9,670 bases of DNA from Clostridia bacterium. GTDB lineage: Bacteria > Bacillota > Clostridia > Peptostreptococcales > Anaerovoracaceae. The stretch lies in contig JAKSSQ010000060.1 in NCBI GenBank assembly GCA_024403005.1, positions 1-9,670 of the forward strand. Direction: 5' to 3'. The notes below the pieces were generated by a model. That model ran no database searches. It had not been told where the DNA came from and was given only the letters and a program-made list of their open reading frames with translations. Of the stretch, positions 5,790 to 9,670 are shown piece by piece. Position numbers and translations under genes: made by a program. The first letter of the stretch is position 1. Every line of letters starts with the position of its first letter.

Positions 5790-8081
5790 ATGGATTACAA
5801 ATACGTAGGAAAAGACGACGTTCTTTACGATACCGGAGAAAAAGCAGGCGGTGAAGCAATTTACGCCTGCGATATTAAATTACCGAGAATGCTGCACATG
5901 AAGCTCATCTCCAGCCCCATTCCCCACGGAATCGTTAAGAATATCGATGCATCGGAGGCTCTGGCGCTGCCCGGCGTAGAAGCGGTTTTAACAGCGGATA
6001 ATACGCCTCAGACTCTCTATAACAGGGCGAGAGTAAGGGCCAGCGAAGATGTTCCCGACCAGGAGACGCTCTTTACAAACCATGTTCGCTGCGTAGGGGA
6101 CCGCATCGGTGCGGTTCTTGCGGAAACTCTGGAAATCGCAGAAAAGGCGGTAAGCCTTATAAAGCTGGAGATCGAGGAACTGCCGTACGTTACAAGCCCC
6201 CAGCAGGCGCTCTTCAGCGATGTAGTAATCCACGAAAAGGACCAGATTATAAGGCCGGAGGGGGTTCACTACGGAGATTACGAAGAAGACCCCGGTCTGG
6301 AGCTCGTGCAGCACACGAAGACCTCCAGAATGCACCACCTGGCCATGGAAAACCACTGCGCAGTCGCAAGCTACAAGCCGGCTTCCAAAGAGATGGAAAT
6401 CTGGACAGGCACTCAGTCCAACTTCGGCGCAAGATCAGTAGTTGCAACGCTTTTCGGACTCGACATGCACAAAGTCCGCGTATATAAGACGAGCATGGGC
6501 GGCTCCTTCGGCTCCAAGCAGGAGATGATCTTAGAGCCCCTCGCAGCCTGCGGCTCCATAAAGACCGGAAGACCGGTTAAGCTTTGGCTCAACCGCCATG
6601 AAGTAATGAGCCAGACCATCTGCCGCCACCCGGTAGATGCGGTTTTAAAGGGCAAGTTTACTCCCGACAAGCGCCTGACCGCAATCGACCTTAAGGTGCT
6701 GCTCGACGCCGGCGCTTACCAGACCGTTACTCCGGACTACTGCGGCTCCATGTCCAAGAAGCTAAGCTGGGTTTACGACCTGGAAACCGTGGAATATAAC
6801 CCGGTCGCAGTCTGCACAAACACTCCGGTAACCGGCAGCTACAGAGGCTGGGGCGGCCCGGAAACCTGCTTTATTATGGAAACCTTCATGAACATGGCGG
6901 CCAGAAGATTCGATATGGACCCCATAGAATTAAGGCTTCGCAGCATTTTAAAGCCCTATGCTACGAGCACTATCGGAAACTTCAGCCTGGGCAACCTGCC
7001 CCTGGAAAAGACCATTCTTAAGGGCAAGGAAGCTTTCCGCTGGGACGAAAGGAAGGCTGCCTGCGCTTCTCAGGATCGCAGCGGCAGATACGTGAAGGGC
7101 ATAGGCATGGCCATCGCAACCCACACCTCCGGCTACTATCCGAGAAGGCCGGACTGGGGCACAGTTGTCCTTAAGATGGAAGAGGACGGCACGGTAAGTG
7201 CGAACTTAAACGTCCACGACCACGGCTGCGGAAGCAGAATAGCCATGAAGAAGATTATCGGGGAAGTTCTCTCGCTGGACCCCGCAAAAATTGCGGTCCC
7301 CGAGGCAGACACCCTTTACAATGCAATAGATAACGGCTGCTACACCAGCAGATCCGTCTACGTTCTCGGCAGAGCCGTGCAGGATGCTGCAGAAGAACTC
7401 AAGAGCCTTATATTCGACTACGCTGCAGAGATGCTGGGCTGCGAAAAGGAGCGGCTCGCCTGCGAAGACGAGTGCGTGTACAGGATGCCGCTCAGGACGC
7501 CGGACGGCCGTGGGGTCACCCTGGAGGAACCTATAAGGCTTTCCTACAGCGACATCGCCTATTATGCGGCGGACCACGGACAGGGCGCGCTTTTCGTGAG
7601 CCACACCTACATTCCCCTGTCAAACCCGGGCCCTGCCATGGCGGACTTTGCGGAGGTGGAAGTGGATACTTACACGGGCATCTGCAGGCTTACGGATTAC
7701 GTTTCCTGCCACGACATCGGCAAGGCCATAAATCCGGAAATCTGCAAATCTCAGATCGGAAGCGGCGTGCAGAACGGCGCCGGAATGGTCTTCTGCGAAG
7801 AGCTTAAAATCGACCCGAAGACCGGCTTCTACACCAACGCTTCTCTGGAAAAATACCATGTTTTAAGAGCTCCCGAGCTGCCCGACGTTAAGGCGATCTT
7901 CGTGGAAGATGCAGACGAAAACGGCCCCTTTGGCGCAAAATCCATAGGCGAAGCGGCTTTCGTTCCTGTGGCTCCCGCAGTGCTCGAGGCTGTTAACAAC
8001 GCGCTGGGTGCAGAGTTCACAAGCCTTCCGGTTACGCCGGAAAGAATTCTCCGATTCCTTAACGGGGAGGACTACGAATAA
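5790..8081 (+). CDS. Molybdenum hydroxylase, xanthine dehydrogenase family, molybdopterin-binding large subunit
   Basis: A 763-residue subunit, close in length to E. coli XdhA, that would hold the molybdopterin cofactor and hydroxylate a substrate such as a purine, passing electrons to the 2Fe-2S and FAD subunits encoded next. The N-terminal a/b-hammerhead domain (about 15-140) begins VLYDTGEKAGGEAIYACDIKLPRMLHMKLISSPIPHG (11-47). Cofactor motifs follow: MGGSFGSKQE (236-245), usually GGGFGGK; GSYRGWGGPE (349-358), keeping the Arg of the AFRGFG motif; HDHGCGSRIA (476-485), where relatives usually have GQG; DNGCYTSRSV (514-523); CHDIGKAINPE (640-650); and GAKSIGEAAF (715-724), whose Glu721 corresponds to the catalytic base. 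No signal peptide is seen. Xanthine or hypoxanthine are possible substrates by family, but nothing here fixes this. GAGGT 5 bases upstream supports the start. The order large-FeS-FAD differs from E. coli xdhABC, so no symbol is given. Confidence 0.9.
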   Translation: MDYKYVGKDDVLYDTGEKAGGEAIYACDIKLPRMLHMKLISSPIPHGIVKNIDASEALALPGVEAVLTADNTPQTLYNRARVRASEDVPDQETLFTNHVRCVGDRIGAVLAETLEIAEKAVSLIKLEIEELPYVTSPQQALFSDVVIHEKDQIIRPEGVHYGDYEEDPGLELVQHTKTSRMHHLAMENHCAVASYKPASKEMEIWTGTQSNFGARSVVATLFGLDMHKVRVYKTSMGGSFGSKQEMILEPLAACGSIKTGRPVKLWLNRHEVMSQTICRHPVDAVLKGKFTPDKRLTAIDLKVLLDAGAYQTVTPDYCGSMSKKLSWVYDLETVEYNPVAVCTNTPVTGSYRGWGGPETCFIMETFMNMAARRFDMDPIELRLRSILKPYATSTIGNFSLGNLPLEKTILKGKEAFRWDERKAACASQDRSGRYVKGIGMAIATHTSGYYPRRPDWGTVVLKMEEDGTVSANLNVHDHGCGSRIAMKKIIGEVLSLDPAKIAVPEADTLYNAIDNGCYTSRSVYVLGRAVQDAAEELKSLIFDYAAEMLGCEKERLACEDECVYRMPLRTPDGRGVTLEEPIRLSYSDIAYYAADHGQGALFVSHTYIPLSNPGPAMADFAEVEVDTYTGICRLTDYVSCHDIGKAINPEICKSQIGSGVQNGAGMVFCEELKIDPKTGFYTNASLEKYHVLRAPELPDVKAIFVEDADENGPFGAKSIGEAAFVPVAPAVLEAVNNALGAEFTSLPVTPERILRFLNGEDYE

Positions 8082-8557
8082 TGGTTATAAACTTCGTTTT
8101 AAACAACAGAAAAGTTCAGATAGACGTTTGTCCTGCCAGAAGGCTGATCGACGTTCTGCGCGAAGATTTCAGCCTTACAGGGGCAAAGGAGAGCTGCGGA
8201 GAAGGTGAATGCGGTGCCTGCACAGTCCTTATGGACGGGGAAGCCGTGCATTCCTGCATGGTTATGGCAGGCCAGCTGGAAGGCCGCAGCGTTTTAACCG
8301 TGGAAGGCCTCATGGAAAACGGCGAATTCGACACCGTTCAGAAGGCTTTCATGGAATGCCAGGCCATCCACTGCGGTTTCTGCACCGCCGGCATGATAAT
8401 GAGCACCAAAGCCTTGCTTCTTAAAAACCCGGATCCTTCCGAAGAGGAAATCCGCATCGGTCTTTCCGGCAACATCTGCCGCTGCTCCGACTACAGGCAG
8501 CTGGTGGCTGCGGTTAAGCTTGCCGCAAAGCGTTTAAGGGAGGGGGGCTTAGCATGA
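8081..8557 (+). CDS. Molybdenum hydroxylase 2Fe-2S subunit (XdhC/CoxS-like)
   Basis: A 158-residue subunit carrying two 2Fe-2S clusters that relay electrons from molybdopterin to FAD. The N-terminal ferredoxin-like domain has Cys39, Cys44, Cys47 and Cys59 (CGEGECGACTV, plant-type CX4CX2CX11C). The helical C-terminal domain has Cys98, Cys101, Cys133 and Cys135 (HCGFCTAGMIM and GNICRCSDY). All eight ligands are present. Two neighbours differ from the common QCGFCTPG: His97 for Gln and Ala103 for Pro, in the loop that approaches the molybdopterin. The ATG overlaps the large-subunit stop by one base (TAATG) and has GGGGAGG (8064-8070) upstream inside the previous gene, so the two are translationally coupled. 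Family is certain; substrate follows from the large subunit and is unproven. Confidence 0.94.
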   Translation: MVINFVLNNRKVQIDVCPARRLIDVLREDFSLTGAKESCGEGECGACTVLMDGEAVHSCMVMAGQLEGRSVLTVEGLMENGEFDTVQKAFMECQAIHCGFCTAGMIMSTKALLLKNPDPSEEEIRIGLSGNICRCSDYRQLVAAVKLAAKRLREGGLA

Positions 8558-9489
8558 CCAAATTCAAGACCCCCGCATTTAACAGACCGGCAGATCTCGC
8601 AGAACTGGCAGACTGCCTCGCAATGCACAGAGAGTATCCGGACAGCAGCTATATCGTAGCCGGCTGCACGGATTTTCTTGCAAAGAGAAACGGCAACGCC
8701 TGGTCCTGGGATGTGCTTACGGATATTACTGCAATCCCGGAATTAAAGGCTATCGAGCTTGCAGAAGCCGTACTCCGCATAGGTGCTGCATGCTCTCATG
8801 CCCAGATAGCAGAAGACTCCATCGTAAATAAACGATTTAAGGCTTTAGCTATGGCCTGCAGCCAGATCGGCTCTCCGCAGGTAAGGAACAGAGGCACTAT
8901 CGGCGGCAATGCAGCCAACGCATCTCCAGCCGCAGATACGATTCCCGTTTTGATGGCTTTCGGCGCAAAAGCAGTGGTTCTTAACAGCTGCGGCAAATAT
9001 CGCAGATTAGCGATGGACCAGCTTATTGCAGGCCCCGGACAGAATACTCTTGAAGCTGGCGAAGCATTAGTCGCTTTCGAGCTGCCTATGCCGGCATGCC
9101 CGGAACCCTTCAACTCCGCCGGTGCTTCCAAGCCGGTAAGTGCCTTCGTTAAGCTGGGCGACAGAACCGTCGTAACTATTGCGAAGATAAGCATCGCTCT
9201 GGCTGCAGAAAAAGAAGCCGGCCTTCTTAAAAACGTTAAAATCTGCATCGGCGCCGCAGGCGCAAAGGCATTCCATGCAAGCGCTTCGGAAATTCTGGAA
9301 GGAAAGGCAGTTTCCGAACTGCTGGGAGCTGATGGGGTCACTCCGGGCAAGTCCGTGCTGGGCAGCCTTGCAGCTGCCCTGGGTGAAGACATTGAGCGCA
9401 GCATCCCCGGCAGAGCTTCTCTTGCCTACAAGAAGCGCGCCGTAAAGGGCCTCGCAGCAGATCTGCTTACACAGCTGTCACATTTATAG
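8554..9489 (+). CDS. Molybdenum hydroxylase FAD-binding subunit (XdhB/CoxM-like)
   Basis: A 311-residue FAD_binding_5-type subunit that takes electrons from the 2Fe-2S clusters to reduce NAD+ or another acceptor. The N-terminal FAD domain has AGCTDFLAKRN (36-46), the AGGTDL-type pyrophosphate loop with Cys in place of the second Gly, and IGSPQVRNRGTIGGN (105-119) followed by AANASPAADTIPVLM (120-134), the strongest signature of the family. The C-terminal CO-dehydrogenase-flavoprotein domain covers about 195-311, with GRASLAYKKRAVKG at 287-300, as in relatives. The gene overlaps the 2Fe-2S stop by 4 bases (ATGA) and is preceded by AAGGGAGGGGGG (8536-8547), so it belongs to the same operon. No maturation genes (XdhC-chaperone, MocA) or transporters follow within the window. 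Confidence 0.93.
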   Translation: MTKFKTPAFNRPADLAELADCLAMHREYPDSSYIVAGCTDFLAKRNGNAWSWDVLTDITAIPELKAIELAEAVLRIGAACSHAQIAEDSIVNKRFKALAMACSQIGSPQVRNRGTIGGNAANASPAADTIPVLMAFGAKAVVLNSCGKYRRLAMDQLIAGPGQNTLEAGEALVAFELPMPACPEPFNSAGASKPVSAFVKLGDRTVVTIAKISIALAAEKEAGLLKNVKICIGAAGAKAFHASASEILEGKAVSELLGADGVTPGKSVLGSLAAALGEDIERSIPGRASLAYKKRAVKGLAADLLTQLSHL

Positions 9490-9670
9490 TAATTCAGCCG
9501 CATAATCTAACAGGTAATAGAAATTGTACTTTTTTGTTAGACTCGAAATTATGCATTCTAACAAATTTAAAAATCTGTGCTCTGCAGTTAGACTTTTCAT
9601 CTTAGATTTCCTGCTTTAGATAGTTATCGGCTTGATTTCTCATTCGGATGATTAATAATAGCTGAAAAAA
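9490..9670. other. Non-coding AT-rich tail beyond the hydroxylase operon
   Basis: No open frame starting here is recognisable. Apart from the paired dyads at 9506-9593, there is a weak promoter-like TTGATT (9632-9637) with TAATAA (9653-9658) 15 bases on, pointing right toward the window edge. No clear rho-independent terminator for the hydroxylase operon is visible; one may lie beyond. Confidence 0.5.
9506..9593. repeat. Two copies of a TCTAACA-N22-(T/A)GTTAGA dyad at 51-bp period
   Basis: TCTAACA occurs at 9506-9512 and 9557-9563, and the reverse motif at 9535-9541 (TGTTAGA) and 9586-9592 (AGTTAGA), each pair separated by exactly 22 bases and the second pair offset by 51 from the first. GTTAGAC is extended by one base in both. 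The inner arms also form TTTGTTAGA (9533-9541) with TCTAACAAA (9557-9565), a 9-bp stem with a 15-base loop. The region is AT-rich and has no T-run after a GC stem, so a terminator is not indicated. It could be a regulator array for a downstream gene or the hydroxylase operon; role unknown. Confidence 0.5.

Noticed and set aside
9533..9570. Rho-independent terminator for the hydroxylase operon.
   Set aside because: The stem is AT-rich with a 15-base loop and is not followed by a T-run; it fits the duplicated dyad better.
9490..9670. Insertion-sequence end or attachment site in the right tail.
   Set aside because: No transposase, terminal repeat boundary or target duplication is visible within the window.

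Overview
The window looks like chromosomal DNA from an anaerobic low-to-mid-GC Firmicute, most likely a clostridial-type gut or rumen bacterium. The signs are strong AGGAGG-type ribosome binding sites, a run of conserved housekeeping genes (prfA, Sua5/YwlC, rpiB, upp) that often lie together in Firmicutes, consensus TATAAT promoters with extended -10 TG, and a clostridial-style three-gene molybdenum hydroxylase operon. Genus cannot be assigned from sequence alone.

Layout. (1) Positions 1-467, minus strand: a nearly complete FMN-binding split-barrel (pyridoxamine 5'-phosphate oxidase-like / NimA-like) gene running off the left edge, with its own promoter and a dyad over its start of transcription. 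(2) Positions 468-1120: a 653-bp divergent intergenic region holding six exact matches to the DnaA-box consensus TTWTNCACA within 236 bp, plus near matches and an AT-rich, palindrome-bearing flank. It is a candidate replication origin or DnaA-binding reservoir. Coding direction diverges from it in this window. (3) Positions 1121-5735: a plus-strand housekeeping operon, prfA - sua5/ywlC - rpiB - upp - tyrS, with a consensus promoter upstream of prfA and a rho-independent terminator after tyrS. It combines translation termination, tRNA t6A modification, tyrosyl-tRNA charging, pentose phosphate interconversion and uracil salvage. (4) Positions 5790-9489: three translationally coupled genes for a molybdenum hydroxylase of the xanthine dehydrogenase family, in the order molybdopterin subunit, 2Fe-2S subunit, FAD subunit. 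Substrate is not proven, and several normally conserved cofactor-site residues differ. (5) Positions 9490-9670: non-coding tail with a duplicated TCTAACA/TGTTAGA inverted repeat at 51-bp period.

prfA, rpiB, upp and tyrS look strongly codon-biased (AAG, ATC, AGA, GCA), as expected for well-expressed genes. sua5 and the hydroxylase genes use ATA, AGG, CGG and CCG more freely. No insertion sequence, CRISPR array, tRNA or rRNA was seen. The most unusual items are the DnaA-box cluster next to prfA, the residue substitutions in the hydroxylase, and the 51-bp-period dyads at the right edge.
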